DNA of 64,000 bases from Kutzneria kofuensis (GCF_014203355.1 NZ_JACHIR010000001.1:2544038-2608037); one strand, 5' to 3'. Counted from the first letter of the stretch, positions 17,099 to 28,161 are shown. Numbers and translations are program-made. The notes: a model not told the origin generated them from the sequence alone.

Positions 17099-18262
17099 TC
17101 ACCGGAGCGCAACCAATTCGGGCGAGTGCGTGCCCACTCCGCCCGTGCCCAACAGCCGGTCGAGCGCGGCGACCACCCGTTGGCTAGCCTGCCCGTCACC
17201 GAACGGGTTGCGCCCCGCGGGCAGCCTCAGGTGCGAGCCGAGCAGCCAGTCGGCCTCGGCGACGATGCGGGTGTCGTCGGTGCCGACGACCCAGGCGTAG
17301 CCGGCGTCGACCGCCTCGGTGCGGTCGGTGCTGTCCCGCACCACCAGGACCGGCACGCCGAAGCTGGGCGCCTCCTCCTGGAGGCCGCCGGAATCCGTCA
17401 CGACCAGGGCGGTCTGCCGCAGCGCGCGGACGAGGTCGGGGTAGTCCAGTGGCTCGCTGAGCCAGACCCGGTCGTGGCCCCGCAGCGCGCCGGAGACCTG
17501 CGCCTGCACGGCCGGGTTGGGGTGCGCGGGCAGCAACACGTGAATGTCGGGGTGGCGGTCCACCATGGACCGCACGGCGGCGAGCACCCGGTCCAGCGGC
17601 TCGCCCCAGGACTCGCGGCGGTGGACGGTCACCAGCACGATCCGACCACCGTCGGCGTTGACGCGCGCCTCCAGGTCCAGCAGGACCTTGCTGCGCGGCG
17701 GCAGCTTCGCCGCGCTGACGTGCTGCAGCGCGTCCACGATGGTGCTGCCGGTGATGGTGATGCGCTTGCCGGGCACGGATTCGGCGATCAGCGTCCGGGC
17801 AGCCCATTCGGTCGGTGCGAGGTGCAGGGCGGCGATCCGGGAGATCATCTGTCGGTTGCCCTCCTCCGGGAAGGGCGCGGTCAGGTCGCCGGTGCGCAGC
17901 CCGGCCCCCAGGTGCGCGACGGGGACGCCGCGCCAGAACGCGGCCAGCGCGCCGGCCAGGGCGGTGGAGGTGTCGCCCTGCACCATCACGGCGGCCGGGC
18001 GGCGGCGCACGATCAGCTCGTCCAGCCGCCGCAGCATGCCCGCGACCAGCTCGGCCTGGCTGCCGATCTCGCGGCGCAGCGGCACGAACGCGTCCGGCCG
18101 CAGGTCGAACGCGGCCAGTGCCTGCTCGACCATGCCGACGTGCTGACCGCTGTGCACGATCATCGGACGCAGCAGGGGGTGGCCGGACAGCGCGTTGGCT
18201 ACCGGCGCGGCCTTGAGTGCCTCCGGCCGGGTTCCGGCCAGCAGCAGCACTTCGGTGCTCAC
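17099..18262 (-). CDS. wecB: UDP-N-acetylglucosamine 2-epimerase (non-hydrolysing)
   Basis: The 387-residue enzyme interconverts UDP-GlcNAc and UDP-ManNAc for surface polysaccharide synthesis. Family signatures are LLAGTRPEALKAAPV, VHSGQHVGMVEQAL, VQGDTSTALAGALAAF, HLGAGLRTGDLTAPFPEEGNRQMI, VTVHRRESWGEPL and DSGGLQEEAPSFGVPVLVVRD...EAVDAGY. GTG 18262 is preceded by GAGGAG at suitable distance. Divergent from the exosortase-GT2 pair, so a shared surface-glycan role is possible but not shown. Note RTGDL where many family members have RT(F/G/Y)D(L/I), an ordinary variation. Confidence 0.92.
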   Translation of the reverse strand: MSTEVLLLAGTRPEALKAAPVANALSGHPLLRPMIVHSGQHVGMVEQALAAFDLRPDAFVPLRREIGSQAELVAGMLRRLDELIVRRRPAAVMVQGDTSTALAGALAAFWRGVPVAHLGAGLRTGDLTAPFPEEGNRQMISRIAALHLAPTEWAARTLIAESVPGKRITITGSTIVDALQHVSAAKLPPRSKVLLDLEARVNADGGRIVLVTVHRRESWGEPLDRVLAAVRSMVDRHPDIHVLLPAHPNPAVQAQVSGALRGHDRVWLSEPLDYPDLVRALRQTALVVTDSGGLQEEAPSFGVPVLVVRDSTDRTEAVDAGYAWVVGTDDTRIVAEADWLLGSHLRLPAGRNPFGDGQASQRVVAALDRLLGTGGVGTHSPELVALR

Positions 18263-18608
18263 AGGCTTGCTCCTCACATGTCCCTTGTGGACAGACGCGT
18301 GCGTGGTCCCGACATGGTTGCGACCTCCGGGGAAAGATGGGCAGACGATCGCCCGCGGCATTGGACTATCAACCTTCACCCGAAATAGGCAAAGGCCGCC
18401 GACCCACACGAGGGACACGGTTCAGCCGTTTCGCCCAGTAGTGACTACACAGAGTGTCGATCTCAGCCGGTCCAGCGTCACCTGGCCACCCGATCCGGCC
18501 GTTCAGCGGAACGCGACCGGCTCCGATACCTCGCTGGACGCGAACGTGAAAGGACTGCGTACTTGCCGCGCGTACCGCGCCTCGCACAACACTGCGAAAG
18601 GACCACGT
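18263..18608. promoter_or_regulatory. 346-base divergent gap between wecB and the exosortase gene
   Basis: No gene is supported here. It must contain promoters for both directions. The least GC-rich stretch (TTCACCCGAAATAGGCAAAG, 18376-18395) is the best promoter candidate. A GAAAGGA ribosome binding site sits at 18596-18602 before the GTG of the exosortase. No repeat, riboswitch or operator stood out. Confidence 0.4.
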
Positions 18609-19064
18609 GTGACAGCTGTCACGACAACGCCGCACGGCCGGGCGCCGTCCCGTGCCGTCGTGGTGCTGCTGGTCGCGGCCGCCGCCGGGCTGGTGCTCGC
18701 GCACCGGCTCTACCTGGGCATCGAGACCGCGCCGGCCGGGCTGGTGACCCAAACCGTCCACCTGGGACAGGAGTGCACGTCGGCCTACCTGCTCGTGCCG
18801 CTGCTCCTGCTGACGTCGGTGCTGGTCGCGCTGCGGCCCCAAGCCACCCGGAAGGCGTTGGTGGCGCTGGGTTTCGCCGCGCTGGCGCTGATCGTGTCGG
18901 ACCAGGTGCGGATCCTGACGCTGGTCGGGCTGATCAGCTGGCTGGGCGTCGACACCGGTTACTTCGTCGGGCACACGCTGCTGGGCTCGCTGATCAGCGC
19001 GGCCGGCGGCGCGGCCGCGCTGGTGCTGTTCGGATGGCTGATCGTGCGACGGGAGAAGGCGTGA
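18609..19064 (+). CDS. Short exosortase/archaeosortase-family membrane protein
   Basis: The 151-residue protein has about four membrane segments. The exosortase/archaeosortase Cys-Arg-His set is in place: Cys56 in GQECTSAYLLVP, Arg101 in SDQVRILTLVG and His122 in YFVGHTLLGSLIS. These enzymes cut a C-terminal tripartite signal and are thought to join the protein to a lipid or glycan. At 151 residues it is shorter than classical exosortases. GTG 18609 follows GAAAGGA. It overlaps the GT2-like gene by four bases (GTGA), a pairing like XrtG with its glycosyltransferase. No obvious substrate with a sorting tail is in this window. Confidence 0.75.
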   Translation: MTAVTTTPHGRAPSRAVVVLLVAAAAGLVLAHRLYLGIETAPAGLVTQTVHLGQECTSAYLLVPLLLLTSVLVALRPQATRKALVALGFAALALIVSDQVRILTLVGLISWLGVDTGYFVGHTLLGSLISAAGGAAALVLFGWLIVRREKA

Positions 19065-19765
19065 AGCTGGGCGATCCGACCACACTGGAGTGGCACTTCT
19101 TCGTGCCGTGCCGGGACGAGCAGGCGGTCATCGGCGCCACCGTGACGTACCTGCGGCAGACGTTCCGCGCCGCGCACGTCTGGGTCGTCGACGACGACTC
19201 CGACGACAGGACCGCCACCGTGGTGCGGAACCTGCGCCGGATCGACGGTCGGAACATCCACCTCGTGCAGCGCTACCGACCGCAGGCGCGGACCGGGAAG
19301 GGCGACGCCCTGAACGCCGGCTACCGGGCGCTCAAGGCCTGGCAGGGCCGGCACGCGACGCCGGAACGGGCGATCGTCATCGTCCTCGACGCCGGTGGCC
19401 GGCCGATGTGGAACTGCCTCGGCGTGACCGCCGCCCACTTCGAGGAGCGGTGGACCGGGTCCGTGCAGATCGACGTGCGGACCAGCAACGCCGGCCGGGG
19501 CTGGTTCGAGTGGCTGACCAACGCCCGGCGCATCGACACGAGCCGGTTGTCCGGCAACGGCCAGTTCATCCGGCTCTCCGCGCTGGACTCGATCGCCGGG
19601 CCCGAGGGCGAGCCGTGGCGCGGCGAACGCCTGTCCGCCGCCTGGCAGGCCAGCCACACCCGGGACACCTACGTGTACCAGCGGGCCCTGCCCGTCCCGC
19701 AGGCCAACGACCGCACGGTCCGGGTACGCCGCGTGATCGCTCCGGTGCCGGCGTTCGACCACTGA
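19061..19765 (+). CDS. GT2-fold glycosyltransferase-like protein lacking key motifs
   Basis: The 234-residue protein starts like a processive GT2 (HFFVPCRDEQAVIGATV, VVDDDSDDRT at 42-51, GKGDALNAGYRAL at 79-91). It then departs: the metal-binding DxD is VLDAGG, with Gly112 in place of the second Asp; after SGNGQFIRLSALDSI the expected ED catalytic loop is absent (PWRGERLSAAWQASH); and there is no C-terminal membrane domain or QxxRW. It may be inactive, a partner of the exosortase, or use a changed mechanism. GTG 19061 overlaps the exosortase stop. Confidence 0.75.
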   Translation: MKLGDPTTLEWHFFVPCRDEQAVIGATVTYLRQTFRAAHVWVVDDDSDDRTATVVRNLRRIDGRNIHLVQRYRPQARTGKGDALNAGYRALKAWQGRHATPERAIVIVLDAGGRPMWNCLGVTAAHFEERWTGSVQIDVRTSNAGRGWFEWLTNARRIDTSRLSGNGQFIRLSALDSIAGPEGEPWRGERLSAAWQASHTRDTYVYQRALPVPQANDRTVRVRRVIAPVPAFDH

Positions 19766-19825
19766 GCCGGCAACCGGCAGCGTGAGAAAAGTCCCAAGGG
19801 TCCGCTACCCGTCCCCGATTAGGGT

Positions 19826-19846
19826 CACTTCGAGTAACTCGTTGTG
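19826..19846. promoter_or_regulatory. Inverted repeat upstream of bioY
   Basis: CACTTCGAGT-A-ACTCGTTGTG forms a near-perfect palindrome (8 of 10 pairs) fourteen bases before the bioY start and just before the GAGGAGGGGACC ribosome binding site. It is a likely operator for a biotin-responsive repressor; which one cannot be told. Confidence 0.45.
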
Positions 19847-19859
19847 AGGAGGGGACCTG

Positions 19860-20447
19860 ATGTCCGTGCTCGCTGTGACCGACCGCCGTGCCGTCCTGGC
19901 CGACGCCATTCCCGGCGCTGTGGTCAAGAACGTCGCGCTCGTGTTGTCCGGCGCCGTGCTGACCGGGTTGGCCGCGCAGATCGCCGTGCCCATCCCGGGC
20001 AGCCCGGTGCCGGTGACCGGCCAGACCTTCGCCGCCCTGCTGGTCGGCGCCGCCCTCGGCTGGAAGCGCGGCGGGCTGTCGCTCGCCCTGTACTTCGTCG
20101 CCGGGCTCGCCGGCGTGCCGTGGTTCACCGGCGGGGCCGCCGGCTGGGCCGCCGTCACCGGCGGCTACCTGGTCGGCTTCATCGCCGCCAGCGCCCTCGT
20201 CGGCGCGCTGGCCCGGGTCGGCGGCGACCGCACCGTGCTGCGGACCGTCGGCACCATGGTGCTGGGCAACCTCGTCATCTATGCCGTCGGCGTGCCGTGG
20301 CTGATGGCCGCCACCGGCATGGACCTCCGGGCCGCCCTGCTCGCCGGCGTTGCGCCCTTCCTTGTCGGTGACGCACTCAAGGTCGCCCTCGCGGCCGGCC
20401 TGCTCCCCGGCACCTGGGCCCTGGTCCGCCGCTTCCAGCAGTCCTGA
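19860..20447 (+). CDS. bioY: BioY biotin transporter substrate-binding subunit
   Basis: The 195-residue membrane protein has six hydrophobic segments and BioY signatures: AAQIAVPIPGSPVPVTGQTFAALLVGAALGWKRG, LYFVAGLAGVPWFTGG and TGGYLVGFIAA. It is the S component of an ECF-type biotin importer and can work alone in some bacteria. No ECF ATPase or T component is encoded nearby. ATG 19860 follows a strong GAGGAGGGG. A truncated lipB follows after two bases. Confidence 0.95.
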   Translation: MSVLAVTDRRAVLADAIPGAVVKNVALVLSGAVLTGLAAQIAVPIPGSPVPVTGQTFAALLVGAALGWKRGGLSLALYFVAGLAGVPWFTGGAAGWAAVTGGYLVGFIAASALVGALARVGGDRTVLRTVGTMVLGNLVIYAVGVPWLMAATGMDLRAALLAGVAPFLVGDALKVALAAGLLPGTWALVRRFQQS

Positions 20448-20449
20448 CC

Positions 20450-20638
20450 ATGCGGCGGGTCGATCTCGGGGTCGTCGGCTACGAGCAGGCCGCGGCGGAC
20501 ATGCGCGGGTGGGTGGCGGAACGGCAGGAGGGTCGGGCCGAGGACCGGCTCTTCCTGCTCAGCCACCCGCCCGTGGTGACGTACGGCCCGCGCACCGACC
20601 CGGCGGACCTGCCGACCGGCATGCGGATCGTGAGATAG
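20450..20638 (+). pseudogene. lipB: N-terminal remnant of lipoyl(octanoyl) transferase (lipB)
   Basis: The 62 codons encode the beginning of a LipB protein: VDLGVVGYEQAAADMRGWVAERQEGRAEDRLFLLSHPPVVTYGPRTDPADLP, matching the YxxA and HPPVxTxG region. The rest of the enzyme (RGGxxTYHGPGQ, catalytic Cys/Lys) is missing: the frame stops at 20636-20638 and repeat copy C begins within about 20 bases. It is therefore a truncated, inactive copy. A complete lipB may exist elsewhere in the genome. Confidence 0.75.
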
Positions 20639-20654
20639 ACCGTCGAGGTGGCGT

Positions 20655-20750
20655 TGCGCGAGGCCCCGCCGGTGCTTCGCCCGGCAAGGGCGAGGCACCG
20701 GCTCAAAAGGGGCCGAGCCGCGCGCGGAACGCGCGCCGTCAACACTGTCG
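20655..20750 (+). repeat. Dispersed nested-stem element, copy C
   Basis: A 15-bp stem with one wobble (20668-20682 with 20688-20702, loop GGCAA) lies inside GGCCCC/GGGGCC outer arms. It is followed by the palindrome GCGCGCG-GAA-CGCGCGC (20720-20736) and the complement of the CAGTGTTGAC block. On the reverse strand it reads in the same order as copies A and B (CGCGCGTTCCGCGCG, then GGCC arms, CGCCCTTGCC). It follows the truncated lipB and precedes the dinG promoter. Confidence 0.75.
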
Positions 20751-20761
20751 GGGTGGGCGGG

Positions 20762-20767
20762 TAACGT
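20762..20767 (+). promoter_or_regulatory. Putative -10 box (TAACGT) for leaderless dinG
   Basis: TAACGT ends seven bases before GTG 20775 and there is no ribosome binding site. This supports GTG 20775 over the TTG at 20769 and suggests a leaderless transcript. Confidence 0.45.
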
Positions 20768-20774
20768 CTTGCCC

Positions 20775-22808
20775 GTGCCGGAACTGCCCTCAGTCGAAGC
20801 CCTGCTCGCCGAAGCCGTGGAAGCCCTGGGCGGGAAGCAGCGGCCGGGCCAGGTGGAGATGGCGCTGGCCGTCGAGCGGGCCATCCGGACCGGCGAGCAC
20901 CTGGCCGTGCAGGCCGGCACGGGCACCGGGAAGTCGTTGGGCTACCTCGTGCCGGCGGTGCGGCACGCGGTCGCCGAGGAGGCGACGGTCGTCGTGTCCA
21001 CGGCGACGATCGCGCTGCAGCGGCAGCTGGTGGACCGGGACCTGCCGCGGCTGGCGACGGCGCTGAAGAAGTCGCTGGGCCGCGAGCCCACGTTCGCCAT
21101 CCTCAAGGGCCGGCGCAACTACCTGTGCATGCACCGCGTGCACTCCGGCGCACCCGACGAGCCGGAGGACGAGGGCCTGTTCGACCCGTTCGCGATCTCT
21201 CGGCTGGGGCGGGACGTGCAGCGGCTGCACGAGTGGTCGTCGGACACCGAGACCGGTGACCGGGACGAGTTGGTGCCGGGCGTCAGCGACCAGGCCTGGC
21301 GGCAGCTTTCGGTCAGCGCCAAGGAATGCCTGGGCGTGTCCAAGTGCCCGATCGGCACGGACTGCTTCGCCGAGCGGGCCCGCGCCGAGGCGGGGCGGGC
21401 GGACGTGGTCGTCACCAACCACGCGCTGCTGGCGATCGACGCCCTCGAGGGCTACAAGGTGTTGCCGGAGCACGACCTCGTGATCGTGGACGAGGCGCAC
21501 GACCTGGTGGACCGGGTGACGTCGGTGGCCACCGCCGAGCTGTCGACCGCCGCGCTGGCGATCGCCGTGCGGCGGTGCGGACGGCAGATCGAGGAGGACG
21601 TCGCCGACCAGCTGTCCGAGGCCGGCGAGGGCCTGGAGATCGTGCTGTCGGAGATGCCCGTCGGCCGGCTGGACGCCATGCCCCGGGCCCTGGCCGGCGC
21701 GCTGGCCGCCGTGCGGGATTCCGCGCACCGGTGCATCACCGCGCTCGGGCCCGAGCGCAAGGAGGATCCCGACGCCGCCGTCGGCCGCAAGCTCGCGCTG
21801 GCGCTGCTCGACGAGATCCACGACACCGCCGTGCGGCTGCTGGAGGCGTTCGACGACGACGAGGCGCACCGCCGGGACGTGGTGTGGCTGGCCGGCGACT
21901 TCCGTGACGACAGCAAGCCGCCCACCATCAAGGTCGCCCCGCTCGGCGTCGGCGGCCTGCTGCGGGAACGCCTCTTCGCGCCGCGGACCACCGTGCTCAC
22001 CTCGGCCACGCTCACCCTCGGCGGCACCTTCGACGCGCTGGCCCGGCAGTGGGGTCTGCCCGCGTCCAGCCAGGTTCCGGTCGTGGACGCCACCGCCACC
22101 GAGAAGGAACCGCCGTCGGACCTGAGCACCCCTCGGTGGAGCGGCATGGACGTCGGCTCCCCGTTCGAGCACGGGCGCAGCGGAATCCTCTACCTGGCCC
22201 GGCATCTGCCCACGCCCGGCCGGGACGGCCTGCCGCCCGCCTACCTCGACGAGCTCGTCGACCTCGTCAACGCCGCCGGCGGGCGGACGCTCGGGCTGTT
22301 CTCCTCCATGCGCGCCGCCAAGCAGGCCACCGAGGCGATTCGGTCCCGGATCGAGTACCCCGTGCTGTGCCAGGGCGAGGACTCCACCGCCCAGCTGGTC
22401 AAGAAGTTCGCCGAGGACGTGCGCTGCTGCCTGTTCGGCACGCTGTCCCTGTGGCAGGGTGTCGACGTGCCCGGCGACTCCCTGCAGCTGGTCGTCGTCG
22501 ACCGGATTCCCTTCCCCCGCCCCGACGATCCGCTCGCCTCGGCCCGGCAGCGGGCCGTGGAAGCCCGTGGTGGCAACGGTTTCCTCACCGTCGCCGCCAC
22601 CCACGCCGCCCTGCTGCTCGCCCAGGGGGCCGGCCGCTTGCTCCGCTCCACCAACGACAAGGGCGTCGTCGCGATTTTGGACCCGCGCCTGGCCACCGCC
22701 CGCTACGGCGGCTTCCTGCGCGCCTCCCTGCCGCCGTTCTGGACCACGCACGACCCGGAGGTGGTGCGCGCCGCCCTCAAGCGCCTGGACGCGGCGGCGT
22801 CGGCTTAG
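20775..22808 (+). CDS. dinG: DinG-family ATP-dependent DNA helicase (Fe-S, XPD-like)
   Basis: The 677-residue superfamily 2 helicase has Walker A AGTGTGKS (~45-52), the DEAH box VDEAHDL (~238-244) and four cysteines placed for a 4Fe-4S cluster (Cys118, Cys185, Cys191, Cys197). C-terminal motifs include LTSATLTLGG, TLGLFSSMRAAKQATE, LFGTLSLWQGVDVPGDSLQLVVVDRIPFPRPDDPL and LLLAQGAGRLLRS. It unwinds 5' overhang, R-loop or G-quadruplex structures in repair. Position near pncB/clpS matches Rv1329c. GTG 20775 is chosen from the leaderless promoter. Confidence 0.95.
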   Translation: MPELPSVEALLAEAVEALGGKQRPGQVEMALAVERAIRTGEHLAVQAGTGTGKSLGYLVPAVRHAVAEEATVVVSTATIALQRQLVDRDLPRLATALKKSLGREPTFAILKGRRNYLCMHRVHSGAPDEPEDEGLFDPFAISRLGRDVQRLHEWSSDTETGDRDELVPGVSDQAWRQLSVSAKECLGVSKCPIGTDCFAERARAEAGRADVVVTNHALLAIDALEGYKVLPEHDLVIVDEAHDLVDRVTSVATAELSTAALAIAVRRCGRQIEEDVADQLSEAGEGLEIVLSEMPVGRLDAMPRALAGALAAVRDSAHRCITALGPERKEDPDAAVGRKLALALLDEIHDTAVRLLEAFDDDEAHRRDVVWLAGDFRDDSKPPTIKVAPLGVGGLLRERLFAPRTTVLTSATLTLGGTFDALARQWGLPASSQVPVVDATATEKEPPSDLSTPRWSGMDVGSPFEHGRSGILYLARHLPTPGRDGLPPAYLDELVDLVNAAGGRTLGLFSSMRAAKQATEAIRSRIEYPVLCQGEDSTAQLVKKFAEDVRCCLFGTLSLWQGVDVPGDSLQLVVVDRIPFPRPDDPLASARQRAVEARGGNGFLTVAATHAALLLAQGAGRLLRSTNDKGVVAILDPRLATARYGGFLRASLPPFWTTHDPEVVRAALKRLDAAASA

Positions 22809-22829
22809 CCGCACGCCGAAGCCGCTGTT

Positions 22830-23203
22830 CTACGTCTGCCGAAGATCGGGGTCGAGCCGGACGGCGACCGGGGCGCCGTGCTCGACGGTGCGGCTGACCT
22901 TGCACTCGCGGGCGATGGCCCGGGGGATGAGGGTGGCCAGGGGTTGGTCGGCGGGCAGGTCGAAGGTGACGTCGAGGCGGCGGACCTCGTGTGCGGTCTC
23001 CTCGCCGGCGGCGACGACGGTGAAGGACGAGTCGGCGCCGGCCCGGCGGGTGATGAGCTGCTCGGCGGTCAGCGCGGCGCAGGCGGCGAGGGCGGCCTCC
23101 AGCAGCTCGACCGGGGAGAAGCCGTCGCCGCCGACATCGACGGTGGCGCCGGAATCGGTGCGGGCGACGAACCGGCCGTCGCCGACGCGCTGGACGGAGA
23201 CGG

Positions 23204-23207
<4 letters not shown>
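22830..23207 (-). CDS. OsmC/Ohr-family protein
   Basis: The 125-residue protein has the OsmC fold with one Cys in the long helix (LLEAALAACAALTAEQLI) and a second in RECKVSRTVEHGAPV, the two-cysteine arrangement used to reduce organic hydroperoxides. GTG 23207 overlaps the preceding PTH2-like stop by four bases, so they share a transcript. It converges with dinG. Substrate (organic peroxide or a sulfur compound) is not resolved. Confidence 0.85.
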
Positions 23208-25260
<2,053 letters not shown>

Positions 25261-25271
25261 TCAGCTGACGG

Positions 25272-27014
25272 TCACTTCTCCGTCGGGTCGTCGCTACCCG
25301 TGACGGCCGCGGTCAGCGCCTCGGACGGCGCCGGGGTGTGGCCGTACTCGGCCTCCAGCCGCAGCCGCTCCACCATGTGCGGGTAGTGCAGCTCGAAGGC
25401 CGGACGCTCGGAGCGGATCCGCGGCAGCGAGGTGAAGTTGTGCCGCGGCGGCGGGCAGGACGTCGCCCACTCCAGCGAGTTGCAGTAGCCCCACGGGTCG
25501 TCCACCTCGACGACCTCGCCGTAGCGGTAGCTGCGGAACACGTTCCAGATGAACGGCAGCGTGGAGGCGCCCAGGATGTACGCGCCGATGGTGGACACCG
25601 TGTTCAGCGTGGTGAAGCCGTCGCTGGACAGGTAGTCGGCGTACCGCCGCGGCATGCCCTCCGCACCCAGCCAGTGCTGCACGAGGAACGTGGTGTGGAA
25701 GCCGATGAACGTGGTCCAGAAGTGCAGCTTGCCCAGGCCCTCGTCCATCATCCGGCCGGTGATCTTCGGGAACCAGAAGTAGATGCCCGCGTAGGTGGCG
25801 AACACGATGGTGCCGAAGAGCACGTAGTGGAAGTGCGCCACCACGAAGTACGAGTCGGACACGTGGAAGTCGATCGCCGGCGCGGCCAGCAGCACGCCGG
25901 TCAGGCCGCCGAAGAGGAAGGTGATCAGGAAGCCGACGCTGAACAGCATCGGCGTCTCGAAGGTCAGCTGCCCCTTCCACATGGTGCCGATCCAGTTGAA
26001 GAACTTCACACCGGTCGGGACCGCGATCAGGAAGGTCATGAACGAGAAGAACGGCAGCAGCACGGCGCCGGTGGCGTACATGTGGTGGGCCCACACGGTC
26101 ACCGACAGGGCCGCGATGCCCAGCGTGGCGTAGATCAGGCCCTTGTAGCCGAACAGCGGCTTGCGGCTGAACACCGGGAAGATCTCCGACACGATGCCGA
26201 AGAACGGCAGCGCGACGATGTAGACCTCGGGATGGCCGAAGAACCAGAACAGGTGCTGCCAGAGGATCACGCCGCCGTTGGCCGGGTCGAACACGTGCGC
26301 GCCCAGGTGCCGGTCCGCCAGCAGGCCGAACAGGGCCGCGGTCAGGATCGGGAAGGCCAGCAGCACGAGGATCGAGGTGACCAGGATGTTCCAGGTGAAG
26401 ATCGGCATCCGGAACATGGTCATGCCGGGCGCGCGCAGGCAGACCACCGTGGTGATCATGTTGACGCCGCCGAGGATGGTGCCCAGACCACCGAGGATCA
26501 GGCCGGTGATCCACATGTCCGCGCCGACGCCGGGCGAGTGGACCATGTCCGACAGCGGGGTGTAGGCGAACCAGCCGAAGTCGGCGGCGCCACCCGGGGT
26601 CAGGAAGCCGGCGACGACGATCGTGCCGCCGAACAGGTAGGCCCAGTAGGCGAACGCGTTCAGCCGCGGGAAGGCGACGTCCGGCGAGCCGATCTGCAGC
26701 GGCAGCACGAAGTTGGCGAAGCCGAACACGATCGGCGTCGCGTACAGCAGCAGCATGATCGTGCCGTGCATGGTGAACAGCTGGTTGAACTGCTCCTGCG
26801 AGAGGAACTGGAGCCCGGGCCGGGCCAGCTCGGTACGCATGAGCAGGGCCATCGCGCCGCCGATGATGAAGAAGGCGAACGAGGTGACCAGGTACATGAT
26901 TCCGATCTGCTTGTGGTCCGTCGTACGGAACAACCGCAGCAGGAGGGAACCCTTGACCGTCGTTCGCGTCGGGTAGGGACGCGTAGCGATCGGCTGCGGT
27001 GCTACGGCCGTCAC
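25272..27014 (-). CDS. ctaD: Cytochrome c oxidase subunit I (aa3 type)
   Basis: The 580-residue protein has twelve membrane segments and all haem-copper ligands: His in [15 protein letters not shown] ([15 protein letters not shown]), the HHMYATG copper pair, and [11 protein letters not shown] near the end. It reduces oxygen in the respiratory chain. GTG 27014 is selected because GGAGG precedes it at 4 bases and the product begins [18 protein letters not shown] as in relatives; ATG 27035 would add seven residues. The other oxidase subunits are not next to it, as usual in actinobacteria. Confidence 0.96.
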   Translation of the reverse strand: MTAVAPQPIATRPYPTRTTVKGSLLLRLFRTTDHKQIGIMYLVTSFAFFIIGGAMALLMRTELARPGLQFLSQEQFNQLFTMHGTIMLLLYATPIVFGFANFVLPLQIGSPDVAFPRLNAFAYWAYLFGGTIVVAGFLTPGGAADFGWFAYTPLSDMVHSPGVGADMWITGLILGGLGTILGGVNMITTVVCLRAPGMTMFRMPIFTWNILVTSILVLLAFPILTAALFGLLADRHLGAHVFDPANGGVILWQHLFWFFGHPEVYIVALPFFGIVSEIFPVFSRKPLFGYKGLIYATLGIAALSVTVWAHHMYATGAVLLPFFSFMTFLIAVPTGVKFFNWIGTMWKGQLTFETPMLFSVGFLITFLFGGLTGVLLAAPAIDFHVSDSYFVVAHFHYVLFGTIVFATYAGIYFWFPKITGRMMDEGLGKLHFWTTFIGFHTTFLVQHWLGAEGMPRRYADYLSSDGFTTLNTVSTIGAYILGASTLPFIWNVFRSYRYGEVVEVDDPWGYCNSLEWATSCPPPRHNFTSLPRIRSERPAFELHYPHMVERLRLEAEYGHTPAPSEALTAAVTGSDDPTEK

Positions 27015-27127
27015 GATGCCTCCAGCCAGTGTCATCTCGGGAAACCACCTGGGATCGTAGACCGGCGAGATCGGGTCAGCTCGGCTGGGCCGGCACTGGG
27101 GAAATCGAGTGACCCCCGTCACTGCCC

Positions 27128-27967
27128 GTGACAGCATCTTCCGGCATGGAACAGGCGATTCGGGCGGCGGTCTCCTACGCCGCCGCCCACGGGATCCGGT
27201 CGGCCGAGCCCGCCGTGCTCAAGAACGGCAGCAATGTGCTGGTCCACCTGCGGCCGGCGCCGGTCGTGGCCCGCGTCGCCGGCACCACCGGCCTGGTCCG
27301 GCACCCGGTCGCCGACTGGTTCGCCCGGGAGCTCTCCGTGGTGGATCACCTGGCCGGGCGGGGCCTCCCGGTCGTCTCCCCCAGTTCCGAGCTGCCCCGC
27401 GGCCCGGTCGCGCACGACGGCATGACCATGACGTTCTGGCGTTTCGTGCCACATGATCGTTCTGCATCGATCAAGCCGGTCGACTTCGCCGAGTCGCTGG
27501 CCCAGCTGCACCGGGCGCTGGCCGACTACTCGGGTCCGCTGCCCGCGACGGGGCCGTTGGACGACGTCCTGCTGGGGCTGCCGTTCGCCGACGAGCACGC
27601 CGAGGCGCTGCGGGCGGAACACTCGCGCCTGTCCGCCCTCCTGCCGCTTGGTGGTCGGGCGCTGCACGGCGACGCGCATCCCGGCAACGTGCTGGCGACG
27701 CCCTCCGGCCTGGTGTGGAACGACTTCGAGGACACCTGGCGCGGGCCGCTGGAGTGGGATCTGGCCATCCTGGCCAGGACGAAGCTGCTGGACGGCGAGG
27801 CCGCGCTGGCGGCGTATCCCGACCCGTACGACGCGGACCTGGTGGAGTTGTGCCGGGAGATCCGGTGGCTGCAGGTGCAGATCTGGCTGCAGGCGAGCGC
27901 GGTCCGAAACCCCGCCCGGCGGGCCGAGGCAGCTTCCGAAATGGCCCGCTGGTCGGAGACTCGTTGA
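27128..27967 (+). CDS. Aminoglycoside phosphotransferase-fold kinase
   Basis: The 279-residue protein has the APH/choline-kinase motif [37 protein letters not shown], with the catalytic Asp (HGDAHPGN) and metal Asp (NDFED). The N-terminal lobe is short ([22 protein letters not shown]). Substrate may be an antibiotic, a sugar or a metabolite; nothing nearby settles this. GTG 27128 and ATG 27146 are both possible starts. It is divergent from ctaD. Repeat copy B follows its stop. Confidence 0.85.
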   Translation: MTASSGMEQAIRAAVSYAAAHGIRSAEPAVLKNGSNVLVHLRPAPVVARVAGTTGLVRHPVADWFARELSVVDHLAGRGLPVVSPSSELPRGPVAHDGMTMTFWRFVPHDRSASIKPVDFAESLAQLHRALADYSGPLPATGPLDDVLLGLPFADEHAEALRAEHSRLSALLPLGGRALHGDAHPGNVLATPSGLVWNDFEDTWRGPLEWDLAILARTKLLDGEAALAAYPDPYDADLVELCREIRWLQVQIWLQASAVRNPARRAEAASEMARWSETR

Positions 27968-27975
27968 CAGTTCTC

Positions 27976-28135
27976 GCGAGGCCGCGCCGGCGCCTGGACC
28001 GGAGCCGTATTTCGATCGCCCGCCACCCGACGCACCCACCGTACGAGCCGACGCGGGCGGTCGAAATACGGCAAGGGAAGGCGCCGGTCACGAGCGGCCT
28101 CGCCCCGCGCGGAACGCGCGGCATGGGCACAGTGA
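27976..28135 (+). repeat. Dispersed nested-stem element, copy B
   Basis: Three nested stems are present: GCGAGGCCGC (27976-27985) with 28094-28103, CCGGCGCCT (27987-27995) with 28079-28087, and a 19-bp stem with one wobble (28005-28023 with 28053-28071). One base later comes the palindrome CCGCGCG-GAA-CGCGCGG (28105-28121), then CATGGGCACAGTG. Relative to copy A the arms differ in sequence but stay paired, and the blocks CAAGGGAAG and the palindrome are shared. It separates the kinase gene from the asparaginase gene. Confidence 0.85.
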
Positions 28136-28161
28136 CACAACCCATTTGATGTGGTACGCCA

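Noticed and set aside
20769-20774. TTG start for dinG
   Set aside because: GTG 20775 lies six bases later and fits a -10 box at 20762-20767; the TTG would be within the promoter spacing.
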